Below, one piece after another: positions 7,892 to 17,311 of a stretch of 64,000 bases of DNA (the stretch's first letter is position 1; each line of letters starts with the position of its first letter). Under the pieces are notes generated by a model. The model made no database searches and was not told where the DNA came from. It saw only the letters and a list, made by a program, of their open reading frames with translations. Source of the stretch: Gemmatimonadota bacterium. GTDB taxonomy: Bacteria; Latescibacterota; UBA2968; UBA8231. A program made the position numbers and the translations under genes. The stretch is from positions 1-64,000 of the forward strand of contig JABHDC010000253.1 of assembly GCA_018673255.1 (NCBI GenBank). The letters run 5' to 3'.

Positions 7892-8599
7892 ATGACGACC
7901 TTCGCACTGCCCGTTCGCTGGTATCACGGCGCCGGTTACTACCAGGGCCAGCACCACGAAGACGGACATCGGTACCAGGACATGGATCTGGATCTCGAGC
8001 AGACGGCCTTCATGATCGTGGACAGCGACTGCGGCGAGGGCAATCCGTATGTGGAGGATGGAATTGCACCGGCGCTGCGCGCAGCACGCCGGGCGAGCAT
8101 GCACGTCATCTACATCCATAATGACTTCTCGCTGGCTGACGAACCGGGCAGCATCAAGCGCGAGATCCACGGGACACGCTGGGGAACGGCCGATGCGGCG
8201 ACGAGGCCTGCGCCGGACCGGGCCCCGGTTCAGCCCGGATACAGTGCCTCGATCCAGCCGCTGGCGCACGAGCCGGATTTCCCCAAGCGGGAGTGGTCTG
8301 GATTTCACGAGACGCACGTGGACTACCACCTGCGTTGCCACGGCATCAAGACGCTGATTGCCGTCGGCTTCTCACAGCGGGCCTGCCTCTATCTGACCTG
8401 CGCGGGGGCGGTGGAGCACAACTACCGTGTCATCATGCTCAGGGACTGCACGCATTCGGCCGAATACCCCGACACGGTGGATGAGTCGCTGGACGAAGGC
8501 GGATGGCTGCGCAAGATCATGGAGCGGAACTTCGAGCACGTGATCGGCTACACGTCGACCAGCGATGAGATGGTCGAGGCCCTGGGCAAGATGACCTGA
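7892..8599 (+). CDS. Isochorismatase-like cysteine hydrolase
   Basis: This 235-aa protein has the isochorismatase/nicotinamidase fold. The Asp-Lys-Cys triad is visible: Asp in FMIVDSD near residue 44, Lys in FPKREWSGFHETHVD near 132, and Cys in GFSQRACLYLT near 163. The nucleophile loop (FSQRAC) differs from the usual G-x-x-T-x-x-C, so the substrate may be unusual. Family members hydrolyse amides or vinyl ethers such as nicotinamide, ureidoacrylate and N-carbamoyl compounds. It follows the unrecognised 449-aa gene by 13 bases and converges with the methyltransferase gene. Confidence 0.82.
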   Translation: MTTFALPVRWYHGAGYYQGQHHEDGHRYQDMDLDLEQTAFMIVDSDCGEGNPYVEDGIAPALRAARRASMHVIYIHNDFSLADEPGSIKREIHGTRWGTADAATRPAPDRAPVQPGYSASIQPLAHEPDFPKREWSGFHETHVDYHLRCHGIKTLIAVGFSQRACLYLTCAGAVEHNYRVIMLRDCTHSAEYPDTVDESLDEGGWLRKIMERNFEHVIGYTSTSDEMVEALGKMT

Positions 8600-8620
8600 C
8601 GGGCGCCGAGTATTGCGGCG

Positions 8621-9538
8621 TTACACCGTCGACTCGGCCCCGGGTTCAGCGCCGGTGTTGATCGCTTCCTCGATCACCGTACGTGACTGCTTGCAGTAGT
8701 CGGTATCCGTCTCGAAACCGACGAAATCCACACCAAGATTCACTGCGGCGAGCGCACTGTGGCCAATCCCAAGAAAGGGATCCAGGACCCGTCGAGTGCG
8801 CTCCATTCCATGCAATTGAATGCACATCTGCGGAATCTTCACGGGGAAGGTCGCGGGATGGGGGCGATGTTTGTCCCGACTCTGGATCGTGCGGTAGGGG
8901 ACAAACCAGGTATTGCCCCGGCAGCGCCGGTCTTCCTTCACGCCACCCCAGCGGGCGACGTTGGACTTGTCCTGGTATTCCACGCCGATCGCCAGCCGAT
9001 CCAGGGGCGTAGCACCCGCCTTGGTGAGATGGAAGATGTATTCGTGGCAATCGTTGACGTAGCGGGGTGAGTTGATCGGCTTGTAGTGCCCGACGGACAC
9101 ATTGCCCGTGATGCCGGGGTAGCGGCCGACATCTTCCTTCTGGATCGCGATCGATTTCACCCAGTGGATGACGTTCTGGAGTTCGAAGTGTTCGCGCAGC
9201 TTCAGCAACACCTCGAAGGGACCCCAGGGATCTGACGGCTTGCCGCCGATGTTGAGGAACACGGAGCCCTCATCGGACAACACGTCGTGCACGGCGGCAC
9301 CCCACTTGCCCATCCAATCCACGTAGTCGGTGCGTTCGACGGTGTCGTCGTAGCTGCCATACCGCGTGCCGAGATTGTACGGAGGTGAGGTGACCACGAC
9401 GTCGACGGAGCCCGATTCGAGATGTCGGGGTATGCCAGCGACGCAGTCTTCGCACCACACCTGGGTGCTGTGACCATCGTGTTTCAGATGGAAACCGACA
9501 TCCTCACGTCTCGAGTCATCCGGTGCATCAGCAGCCAA
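8621..9538 (-). CDS. Solitary DNA methyltransferase (N4-cytosine/N6-adenine, beta-type order)
   Basis: This protein of about 305 aa carries the catalytic motif IV VVTSPPYNLG near residue 50 and the AdoMet-binding motif DPFLGIGHSALAA near the C-terminus. That order is typical of beta-class N4-cytosine or N6-adenine DNA methyltransferases; the SPPY form favours N4-cytosine. No restriction endonuclease is adjacent, so it looks like an orphan methyltransferase. The frame is open far into the upstream gene. I choose a TTG start at 9538, which overlaps the end of the gamma-glutamyltransferase gene by 11 bases; a GTG further upstream is also possible. Confidence 0.82.
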   Translation of the reverse strand: MAADAPDDSRREDVGFHLKHDGHSTQVWCEDCVAGIPRHLESGSVDVVVTSPPYNLGTRYGSYDDTVERTDYVDWMGKWGAAVHDVLSDEGSVFLNIGGKPSDPWGPFEVLLKLREHFELQNVIHWVKSIAIQKEDVGRYPGITGNVSVGHYKPINSPRYVNDCHEYIFHLTKAGATPLDRLAIGVEYQDKSNVARWGGVKEDRRCRGNTWFVPYRTIQSRDKHRPHPATFPVKIPQMCIQLHGMERTRRVLDPFLGIGHSALAAVNLGVDFVGFETDTDYCKQSRTVIEEAINTGAEPGAESTV

Positions 9539-11165
9539 GGGCGTATCCGTCCCGTCGCGGGTCGGCGCCACCCATGAAGGCGCCCGAATCCGGGTCGACC
9601 ATGATTCCCTGACCGCCGCCCACACCGGCTGACCAGTCACCCAGATTGTTGATCTGGTGACCGCGTCGTTCGAGTTCGGCCAGCACATCGGCAGGGATAC
9701 GCGATTCTGCATCGACCGAGCGATTGCGCGTCGCCTTGCAGCGCGCCGCTTCGATGGCTGCCTGCACATTCATCTTGTGGTCGATGACATTCATGATCAT
9801 CTGCGGTGTCGTCTGCAGGATCCCATAGGAACCCGGCGTGCCGATGAGCAGACGCAGGCCATCGTCGTCCCACACCTGCGCCGGCGACACACACATCTCG
9901 TTTTTCTTGGACGGGCCGATCGCATTCGGGCTGTTGGCGACGCGGTCGAACCAGCGCATGAAGTTGTTAAGGGCGATACCCGTGCCCGGCACGACCATGG
10001 CAGATCCGAAACCGGAACCGAGGCTCTGGGTGCAGGCGACGGCGTTCCCTTCGGCGTCGATCGCATCGAAGTGGGTCGTGCACTCATTCTTCATCCAGGG
10101 CTCGGGATCTCCCGGGGCCACCTCGCCTTCCTGACGTTCATCGCGATAGGTGTCACCCATGGAGACGGCGGCCGCTTCGGCCGAGATGTGCTGACGTCGC
10201 TCGGCGGCAAAGTCGGGGGAGAGCAGCCCGGACGTGGGCGGACTGTCGATGGCGGTGTAATGGATGCGATCGATGCAGGCGAGTTTGGCCGCCTCGATGA
10301 AGTGGTGGAGGGCATCGGCTGAGTTGTGGCCCATGGCGCCGATGTCGAAACCCTCGAGGATAGCCAGGGTCTCCAGATACTGCACCGCCTGACAGGGTGG
10401 CGCTGGTGCAAAGATACGGTGGCCGCGGTAGGCGACCTCGACCGGATCGAGCCAGACAGGTTCGAAGTTGGTCAGATCCTTCTTGGTCAGCAGGCCACCC
10501 GTGTCGGCCATGTAGGCGGCCATGACATCGGCGATCGGACCGCGATAGAAAGCCTCAGCCCCTTCAGCGGCGATGGTGCGGAAGGTCTCGGCCAGATCGT
10601 CCTGCACCAGTACCTGGCCCGGCTCGGGACTGGCGCCATCGATCAGGTAAGTGGAAGCGGCGGAGGGGAAACGACGCAGGTCATTGGAATTGCCGGAGAA
10701 GAACTCGGCATTCTTCACCGTCAGTGCGAAGCCATTCTCAGCGTATTCAATGGCCGGGGCGAAGACGTCGGCCGGTTCCATCGATCCGTAACGACGCAGC
10801 GCTTCCAGCCAGCCACCGCACGCACCGGGTACCAGAGGCGACAGCGGGCCCCGGTCCTGCTTGGCGTCATCGTCGTAGAGGGCCAGATCCGTGTCGGCCG
10901 GGGTGAGCCCAACGTAGTCACAGATCTTGTGCTCTTTGTTGCGAGCCGAATAGATGTGCATATAGCCGACACCACCGATCCCTGACATATAGGGTTCGAC
11001 GACGTTGAGGGCGGCCGCTGTGGCGATGGCCGCATCTATGGCGTTGCCACCCTCCAGCAGGATGCGGACCCCGGCCAGTGAGGCCAGTGGGTGTCCGGAG
11101 GCGATCATGCCGCGACGTCCGGTCACGGTGGAGCGATGAGACAGTCCGTGCGATGAGAAGGCCAT
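9528..11165 (-). CDS. ggt: Gamma-glutamyltransferase
   Basis: This 545-aa Ntn-hydrolase transfers or hydrolyses the gamma-glutamyl group of glutathione and related compounds. It is made as a precursor that cuts itself before a catalytic Thr. The processing site is visible at NECTTHFDAIDAEGNAVA near residue 361, so TTH begins the small subunit. The Gly-rich loop GSGFGSAMVV and the N-terminal GGNAIDAAIA motif also fit. No signal peptide is present, unlike many periplasmic members, so it may be cytoplasmic. I use the ATG at 11165, preceded by GGAG; an upstream GTG at 11204 lacks a ribosome site. The gene diverges from the threonine aldolase gene. Confidence 0.88.
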   Translation of the reverse strand: MAFSSHGLSHRSTVTGRRGMIASGHPLASLAGVRILLEGGNAIDAAIATAAALNVVEPYMSGIGGVGYMHIYSARNKEHKICDYVGLTPADTDLALYDDDAKQDRGPLSPLVPGACGGWLEALRRYGSMEPADVFAPAIEYAENGFALTVKNAEFFSGNSNDLRRFPSAASTYLIDGASPEPGQVLVQDDLAETFRTIAAEGAEAFYRGPIADVMAAYMADTGGLLTKKDLTNFEPVWLDPVEVAYRGHRIFAPAPPCQAVQYLETLAILEGFDIGAMGHNSADALHHFIEAAKLACIDRIHYTAIDSPPTSGLLSPDFAAERRQHISAEAAAVSMGDTYRDERQEGEVAPGDPEPWMKNECTTHFDAIDAEGNAVACTQSLGSGFGSAMVVPGTGIALNNFMRWFDRVANSPNAIGPSKKNEMCVSPAQVWDDDGLRLLIGTPGSYGILQTTPQMIMNVIDHKMNVQAAIEAARCKATRNRSVDAESRIPADVLAELERRGHQINNLGDWSAGVGGGQGIMVDPDSGAFMGGADPRRDGYALGC

Positions 11166-11239
11166 TCGACATTGATCTCCAGCGCCGTTAGTTTTTTCCG
11201 TCACACCAGAATAAAAGCCTACGACCCACCGGAGCCAAC

Positions 11240-12295
11240 ATGGATCGCGTCGTCGACCTACGCAGTGACACCCAGACCCAGCCTACCGACCAGATGCGCC
11301 AGGCCATGGCGAGGGCCGTTGTCGGGGACGATGTCTACGGCGAAGACCCCACCGTGCAGCGTCTGCAGGAGCTGGCTGCAGCTCGTGTGGGCAAGGAAGC
11401 GGCCCTGTACATGCCGACGGGCACGATGGCCAATACCTGCGCCCTGCTGGCCCATACGAGTCCTGGCGAAGAGGTGATCTTCGAGGAATTGGCCCATCTG
11501 TACAACTGGGAGGCGGGGACCTACGCCAATGTGGCTGGACTCTCGGCCCGTACCGTGCGCGGCGAAGACGGGATCTACACACCTGAACAGCTCTTCGGTG
11601 TCCTGCGTGCCGACAATCCACACTTCCCGCCCACGACACTGGCCTGTATCGAGAATACGCACAATAACCATGCCGGATCGGTGTGGACGGCGGATGAGAC
11701 GCAGGTGCTGTGTGATGCCGCACATGAGCGGGGGCTGAAAGTACATCTGGACGGGGCGCGGATCTTCAATGCCGCCATCGCCCTGAAGGTGGATGTGAAG
11801 GAACTGACCGGCCCCGTCGACTCACTCATGTTCTGCTTCTCCAAGGGGCTGAGTGCTCCCGTCGGGTCGATTCTGTGCGGCAGCCGGCCGTTCATCGACC
11901 GGGCCTACCGCATGCGCAAACGTCTGGGTGGTGCCATGCGCCAGGTGGGGATCATCGGCGCTGCAGCGATTGTCGCTCTCGAGACGATGGTGGACCGTTT
12001 GGCTGAAGACCACGAGACGGCCCGCCTGTTGGAAGAAGGGCTCAATGCCATCGACGGTGTGAAGGCGCATCGCGCCAAACGCCCGACGAATATTCTCATG
12101 GTCGATGTGGGTGGCGCCGGTTGGACGACGGAAGCGCTGATCGAAGGGTGGCAGGCGGCCGGGATCCGCTGTAATCCGCGTCCCCCTACGGCCGTGCGTC
12201 TGGTGACGAACCGGCACTTCGAGCGCGGCGATGTGGATTACGTGCTCGACGTGAGCCGGCAGATGTTTGCCGCCGGTGTCCAGGCCGGCGGTTAG
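11240..12295 (+). CDS. ltaE: Low-specificity L-threonine aldolase
   Basis: This 351-aa PLP enzyme cleaves L-threonine or L-allo-threonine to glycine and acetaldehyde. It shows the family start [11 protein letters not shown], the substrate-region motif [11 protein letters not shown], the LDGARIFNA motif with the PLP-binding Asp, and the Schiff-base Lys in [12 protein letters not shown] near residue 200. Length is normal. The ATG follows GGAGCCAAC. The 74-base gap to the divergent ggt gene should hold promoters for both. Confidence 0.9.
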   Translation: MDRVVDLRSDTQTQPTDQMRQAMARAVVGDDVYGEDPTVQRLQELAAARVGKEAALYMPTGTMANTCALLAHTSPGEEVIFEELAHLYNWEAGTYANVAGLSARTVRGEDGIYTPEQLFGVLRADNPHFPPTTLACIENTHNNHAGSVWTADETQVLCDAAHERGLKVHLDGARIFNAAIALKVDVKELTGPVDSLMFCFSKGLSAPVGSILCGSRPFIDRAYRMRKRLGGAMRQVGIIGAAAIVALETMVDRLAEDHETARLLEEGLNAIDGVKAHRAKRPTNILMVDVGGAGWTTEALIEGWQAAGIRCNPRPPTAVRLVTNRHFERGDVDYVLDVSRQMFAAGVQAGG

Positions 12296-12342
12296 GCCTG
12301 AACTACGTCCCCGCATCACCGGTTCTCCAACGGGCAGATTCT

Positions 12343-14685
12343 TTGGAGCCGGCGCGGTTGCCAGCGCACCCGGTCGGTCCCGATATCACCCGGCATCGGT
12401 CCCTGGTGTGGCTCTTGGGAACCGTCGTCGGGCTGATTTTCGCCGGCTCGCAAGCCTGGGCCGAGGTCGAGGCACCCGCCAATCGACTCGCCCACGAGGC
12501 GAGTCCCTATCTGCAGCTTCACGCCCACAATCCCGTCGACTGGTATCCCTGGGGCCCCGAGGCGCTGGCCCGCGCCAGGGATGAGGACAAGCCCATCTTC
12601 CTGTCCGTGGGCTACTCGACCTGCTACTGGTGTCACGTGATGGAACGGCTGGTCTTCTCCGACCTGGAGATCGCCGCGCAGATGAACCGTGATTTCATCA
12701 ACATCAAAGTGGATCGCGAAGAGCGGCCCGATATCGACCGCCTCTACATGACGGCGACTCAGTTGATGACGGGGCGGGGCGGCTGGCCCAATTCCGTCTT
12801 CCTGACACCCGATCTGCGACCCTTCTTCGCCGGCACCTATTACCCGCCGGAGGATCTGCCTGGGCGAGCCGGATTCCCCCGTGTTCTGCGAGGAATCTCC
12901 ACGGCCTGGTCGGACCGCCGCAACGAAGTGGAGGATGTCGCCACGCGGTTGCAGAGTGAGATTGCCGCGATCCAGTCGGGGCATGCAGGCGCGGCCCCCG
13001 ATTCGCAACTGGTGGCCAGGGCAGTGGGTCAGATCAAGGGGCGTTTCGACGCAACGAATGGTGGATTCGGCTCAGCACCGAAATTCCCACCTGCGATCAC
13101 TCTGGAATTTCTGTTGGATGAGATTGAGGTGCGGGATGATCCGGAGACGCGCCGGATCGTGAAGGCAACGCTGAACGCCATGGCACGCGGTGGCATTCGC
13201 GATCACGTAGGTGGGGGTTTTCATCGCTATGCGACAGATGCGCGATGGCGGGTGCCGCACTTTGAGAAGATGCTCTACAATCAGGCCCAGCTGGCCCGAC
13301 TCTATGCCCGTGCAGCGGTTGTCATGGATGAACCGGAATGGCGCCCGGTGGCACGAGAGATTCTCGATTTCGTCGCCGCCGAATTGACTTCGCCTGAAGG
13401 CGGCTTCTATACGGCGCTGGATGCCGAGGTCGACGGCACCGAGGGCAGTTCGTACACGTGGACGGAATCGCAGCTGGATTCAACATTGGGCACCGAGGCT
13501 GCAACCGCCCTTCTGCAAGTTTTCGATCTGGAGGAAGTACCTGAAGGAGATGGGGGACACGCCCTGTTTCTGCGCCCGTCCGACGGCCTGTCGCCTGCCG
13601 ATGACCTGGCAAATGGCACAACCGTCGTCAACCGGGCGCTCGGCCTTCTACGGGCGGTGCGCGCGTTGCGTGAGCAGCCGCGACGCGATGATAAGGTGCT
13701 GACCGCGTGGAATGGTATGATGATCGCCGCGGCCGCCGACGTGGGACGCTGGCTTGAAGATGACGAGGCCGTGGAGATGGCACGGCATGCGGCGGATTTC
13801 ACCTGGTCGAATCTGCGCACCAAGGATGGGCGCCTGTGGCGCAGTTGGCGGGCCGGTCAGGCGTATCAACCCGGGTTTCTCGAGGACTACGCACATCTGG
13901 TGGTAGGATACCTGGCTGTGTCGCGGGCCACGGGTGACATCACCTGGCGCCAGCGTGCGCGCGAACTGCTGCACGTTGCGATTGATGATTTTGGTGATCC
14001 CGTGGCGGGTGGTTTCTACAACACGCGACCCGATCCGGGGTTGATCGTGCGGAGCAAGAGTGCCACCGATGGTGCCCTGCCGTCAGCCAATGCGGTGCTC
14101 GCTCATGCCCTGCTGGATCTGGGCGTGGCAGAAGCCGACGATGATCTGCAGTGGCGCGCCCGGCGTGTATTCGCCGCCTTTGGCGATGACCTGCGGCAAC
14201 ATCCCTCTGCCTATACCCACCTGATCGCTGCCATCGGCAGGATGATGAAGGGGACGTCAACTGCCGTCTCCGCGTCTCCGGGGCGCCCTCTGGTTCAAGG
14301 CGATCTCACGATCGAGCCGCAGCCCCAGAAAGTGGGCGAGTCGATGGTAGTGACGCTGCATCTGCAGATCGAGGATGGTTGGCACATCAACGCCCACCCC
14401 GCCGCCGCGGGGCTGCTGCCGACGACCATGTCGTTGTGGTCGCACGAGGGAGAGCTGGAAGTCGACGAGGTGACATATCCGTCGGGTGAGAGCCATGTGA
14501 TTGCCGAAGTGGAGGACACTCTTTCCGTCTGGACGGGCAGCGTCGTGTTGTCGGCCGGATGTCGTGTGTCGACGGCCGGGGCAGGCGAACTGGTGGCGCT
14601 CATCGACTATCAGGCTTGTGACGAGAGCCGCTGTCTGGCTCCAGCGCAGCTTGCTGTGCGTGCGGCGCTCATGGTGGAACCGTAG
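12343..14685 (+). CDS. Exported thioredoxin-like DUF255 protein (YyaL/SSP411 family) with C-terminal DsbD-like domain
   Basis: This 780-aa protein has three parts. Residues 1-40 hold a signal sequence ([19 protein letters not shown]). Residues 45-220 are the thioredoxin-like DUF255 domain with [21 protein letters not shown] and the CxxC site [10 protein letters not shown] near residue 93. An (alpha/alpha)6-barrel-like region follows to about 635. The last 130 residues resemble the N-terminal domain of DsbD/Scs[29 protein letters not shown], and [12 protein letters not shown] with a Cys pair near residue 757. Typical YyaL proteins end near 680 aa, are cytoplasmic and lack this tail. The start is a TTG with no strong ribosome site and is uncertain. 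A role in periplasmic thiol chemistry is inferred. Confidence 0.82.
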   Translation: MEPARLPAHPVGPDITRHRSLVWLLGTVVGLIFAGSQAWAEVEAPANRLAHEASPYLQLHAHNPVDWYPWGPEALARARDEDKPIFLSVGYSTCYWCHVMERLVFSDLEIAAQMNRDFINIKVDREERPDIDRLYMTATQLMTGRGGWPNSVFLTPDLRPFFAGTYYPPEDLPGRAGFPRVLRGISTAWSDRRNEVEDVATRLQSEIAAIQSGHAGAAPDSQLVARAVGQIKGRFDATNGGFGSAPKFPPAITLEFLLDEIEVRDDPETRRIVKATLNAMARGGIRDHVGGGFHRYATDARWRVPHFEKMLYNQAQLARLYARAAVVMDEPEWRPVAREILDFVAAELTSPEGGFYTALDAEVDGTEGSSYTWTESQLDSTLGTEAATALLQVFDLEEVPEGDGGHALFLRPSDGLSPADDLANGTTVVNRALGLLRAVRALREQPRRDDKVLTAWNGMMIAAAADVGRWLEDDEAVEMARHAADFTWSNLRTKDGRLWRSWRAGQAYQPGFLEDYAHLVVGYLAVSRATGDITWRQRARELLHVAIDDFGDPVAGGFYNTRPDPGLIVRSKSATDGALPSANAVLAHALLDLGVAEADDDLQWRARRVFAAFGDDLRQHPSAYTHLIAAIGRMMKGTSTAVSASPGRPLVQGDLTIEPQPQKVGESMVVTLHLQIEDGWHINAHPAAAGLLPTTMSLWSHEGELEVDEVTYPSGESHVIAEVEDTLSVWTGSVVLSAGCRVSTAGAGELVALIDYQACDESRCLAPAQLAVRAALMVEP

Positions 14686-14693
14686 TAAAACGC

Positions 14694-15533
14694 TCAGGGT
14701 GTTCCGAGGAAGCGAATCTCCCGCGCGCCCGTATTGCCACCCGTCGAAGTGACGATGTCCAGACGGACTGCATCGGCTTCGACTCCATCCAGCTCGAAGC
14801 GATAGACCTGCTCCGGTTCCGGCGTGTCGAATGGCCCCAACGGATCACTGTCGCCGAAGACCAACTGGACCGACGTGGCGATGGCTGAACCGTCGGGCAT
14901 CTGACGACTGCGGAATTCAAAGTGTGAGAGTCGTCGACGCTGGCCTAAATTCAGGGATATCCAGGCATCATCCCCGTCTCCATTGCTGGACCATTCGCTG
15001 CTCATCAGGCCATCGATGGCATTGTTGGCGCCCCAGAAGCTGTCGTTGGCACCGCCACCGAAGTTGCTGCTGACACCACTCACGGTTGTGCTGTTTGCTG
15101 ACAGGCCGAAGTTGACGAGACTGTCTCCGGCCGTGGCATCAACCGTCGAGAACTCGATCATCTCAGAGAAGAAGACGTCACCGGAGGGCAGTTCGGCACG
15201 GGCCCGTACGTAATAGTGTGTCGTCGGCTCGAGGTCTTCCAGCGGCACATCATGCTCGGTCAGATACGACTCTGGTTCCATCGATGGATCGGTGGCCATC
15301 TGGTCGAGCGCGTCCGCGGCGGTGCCAAATTCTGCCTCGCAGGTGGTGGGTTCGCTCGTCTCGAAACGGACCACAGCCCGGTTGGGGCCGATCTCTTCGA
15401 CCCGCAGGTCGATGAAATCGACGATCTGGGGAGAGGTGGGATCATCGCTGCATCCCCAGACTGCCAGACCCAGAACCAGACTCAAGACCAGACGGCGAAT
15501 TGGGGTGACCCACTTCGAGGGTGAATACTTCAC
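14694..15533 (-). CDS. Lipoprotein with fibronectin-III-like and discoidin (F5/8 type C)-like domains
   Basis: This 279-aa protein starts with a lipoprotein signal (RRLVLSLVLGLAVWGC, lipidated Cys at residue 28). Residues 35-130 look like a fibronectin type III domain (IVDFIDLRVEEIGPNRAVVR, TTHYYVRARAELPSGDVFFS). The C-terminal half resembles a discoidin/F5-8C carbohydrate-binding domain (AIDGLMSSEWSSNGDGDDA, WISLNLGQRRRLSHFEFRS, ending in TGAREIRFLG). These domains bind sugars or surfaces, so a cell-surface adhesion role is likely. The GTG at 15533 is preceded by GGAGA; the frame extends 22 codons further without a ribosome site. Confidence 0.72.
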   Translation of the reverse strand: MKYSPSKWVTPIRRLVLSLVLGLAVWGCSDDPTSPQIVDFIDLRVEEIGPNRAVVRFETSEPTTCEAEFGTAADALDQMATDPSMEPESYLTEHDVPLEDLEPTTHYYVRARAELPSGDVFFSEMIEFSTVDATAGDSLVNFGLSANSTTVSGVSSNFGGGANDSFWGANNAIDGLMSSEWSSNGDGDDAWISLNLGQRRRLSHFEFRSRQMPDGSAIATSVQLVFGDSDPLGPFDTPEPEQVYRFELDGVEADAVRLDIVTSTGGNTGAREIRFLGTP

Positions 15534-15592
15534 GGCTTTCTCCGATGCTGTGCACCATACTTGTTCCGCTGAACCTCCTTGCCTGGTCCAGG

Positions 15593-15621
15593 TTGTCAAT
15601 GGCCCTGCCCGTTGCTACAAG
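15593..15621 (+). promoter_or_regulatory. Possible sigma70 promoter for the DUF3179 gene
   Basis: TTGTCA at 15593-15598 and TACAAG at 15616-15621 are separated by 17 bases and lie about 90 bases before the DUF3179 gene. The -10 element is only a partial match. Confidence 0.3.
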
Positions 15622-15709
15622 TGAATCCCCGGGCTCTGGTGGGCATCCAACGAAGCGCGGTGAACAACACCAGGTGCAACACTTCACGACGACGTAAGGT
15701 GACAACACA

Positions 15710-17182
15710 ATGAACACCCATCGCAGCGGGCGCACATACGCCGGTGGCGGGTGGATCTTCGCTCTGCTGTTCGCGAGCCTGGTCACCGCCCATGCCAGTC
15801 CCATCGACCATCTGGCAGGCATCGACCTGACCCAACACCTCCGGGGCGGGGGCGTGTCGAAAGATGGGATTCCGGCCATGACGAATCCCTCCTCTGTGCC
15901 AGCTGGCGAAGCATTCCATATCGACGATCAGGACCCGGTCATCGGCGTGTATCTAGATGGGATTGCCAGGGCATATCCGGAGTCGATCGGCTGGTGGCAC
16001 GAGATCGTCAACGACCAGATCGGGGACCGATTCATCACGGTCACCCTGTGCCCCCTCACCGGCACGCCTCAGGTCTTTGATGCGACGGATGAGAATGGGG
16101 AGCAGATCGAGTTCGGCGTCTCGGGACTGCTGATCAACAGCAATCTGGTGATGTATGATCGCCGGGATAACTCCACCCTCTATCCGCAGATGATCTATAC
16201 GGCGATCAATGGTGACGACGAAGGCGAACGTCTGACATTACTCCCCGTCGTGCATACGACCTTCGCGCGATGGAAGCAGCTTCACCCCGATACACAGGTG
16301 GTAGAATTCGGCACGGGACTGGAGCGTTACGGCACCAGAATTCAGACCGCCTATGCCGACGAGCTTCGCTTCGATCGGTACCCCTACGGTGACTACCGCA
16401 CCAACGATTCCTACCTGCTGTTCTCGTGGACGACCAGCACGCCGGATCTGAGTGTCTTCGACACGAAGGACCTGGTCCTGGGCGTCTGTATCGGAGACGA
16501 ATTGCGTGCCTATCCCTTCAGTCGGATGGGGCGTCAGGCGGTGATCAATGATGAGCTTGGTGGCCAGTCTCTGCTCGTCATCTACGAGCAGGGAACAACA
16601 ATCCCGTATTCACGCGTAGTCGAAGGCAGGACGCTGACCTTCTATGAGGTCGAAGGTTCCGGTGACCTGCCCGTGTGGTTCGAAGATGTCGAGACGCGAA
16701 GCCTCTGGAATATGGCGGGTCAGGCTGTCGATGGTCCCCTGTCAGGCTCACAACTGGAGCAGATTCCAGCCTACAACAGCATGTGGTTCGCCTGGCACAC
16801 CTACTGGCCGCAGACGAGTATCTGGGAGGGAGACGGGATCATCGACGAGCCGCTGCCGATCACGGCCGTCCTGGAGCCGGGGGATGGCGCTGTGCCGTCC
16901 AGTGTCTCTCTGCACCAGAACTTCCCGAATCCATTCAACCCCACGACCCGCATCCACTTCGATCTGCCTCGCGATGAAGAGATGCGATTGACGATCTACA
17001 ACATCACCGGACAGCGGATACGACATCTCGCCGATGGATTCCATCGGGCCGGGGCCTATCAGATCACCTGGGATGGTCGCGATGACGCGGGCAGCGCTGT
17101 GGCCAGTGGCGCCTACGTGTATCGCCTTGAACTGGTCGATCAGGGGACCGTGACAAGTCGCAGGATGGTGCTCGCGCGCTGA
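15710..17182 (+). CDS. Secreted DUF3179 protein with FlgD-like C-terminal sorting domain
   Basis: This 490-aa protein has a signal peptide (GGWIFALLFASLVTAHA). A DUF3179 domain spans about residues 30-380 (DGIPAMTNPSSV, VIGVYLDGIARAYPES, VTLCPLTGTPQVFDA, RYPYGDYRTND, AYPFSRM). The last 85 residues form the FlgD-like/type A C-terminal domain beginning QNFPNPFNPTTRIHFDLP and ending with WDGRDDAGSAVASGAYVYRL. That tail directs export or surface attachment in the FCB group and related phyla. DUF3179 has no assigned activity; the conserved Cys and paired repeats suggest an enzyme or redox role but this is unproven. A strong hairpin follows the gene. Confidence 0.82.
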   Translation: MNTHRSGRTYAGGGWIFALLFASLVTAHASPIDHLAGIDLTQHLRGGGVSKDGIPAMTNPSSVPAGEAFHIDDQDPVIGVYLDGIARAYPESIGWWHEIVNDQIGDRFITVTLCPLTGTPQVFDATDENGEQIEFGVSGLLINSNLVMYDRRDNSTLYPQMIYTAINGDDEGERLTLLPVVHTTFARWKQLHPDTQVVEFGTGLERYGTRIQTAYADELRFDRYPYGDYRTNDSYLLFSWTTSTPDLSVFDTKDLVLGVCIGDELRAYPFSRMGRQAVINDELGGQSLLVIYEQGTTIPYSRVVEGRTLTFYEVEGSGDLPVWFEDVETRSLWNMAGQAVDGPLSGSQLEQIPAYNSMWFAWHTYWPQTSIWEGDGIIDEPLPITAVLEPGDGAVPSSVSLHQNFPNPFNPTTRIHFDLPRDEEMRLTIYNITGQRIRHLADGFHRAGAYQITWDGRDDAGSAVASGAYVYRLELVDQGTVTSRRMVLAR

Positions 17183-17214
17183 TTCTGCTCCCGGTTCGAG
17201 CTTTCTGTACACAT

Positions 17215-17243
17215 GGCGCCCGGCTTTCGAGCCGGGCGCCTTT
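17215..17243 (+). terminator. Rho-independent terminator after the DUF3179 gene
   Basis: An 11-bp perfect stem (GGCGCCCGGCT at 17215-17225 with AGCCGGGCGCC at 17230-17240) closes on a TTCG tetraloop and is followed by TTT. The T-run is short, but stem and loop are ideal. Confidence 0.75.
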
Positions 17244-17311
17244 CGGTTATCTTCTCCGGCTCGGAACTATCGTAAAAACAACCCCTTGGTCGTGCACGAA
17301 GGTGGCATTGG

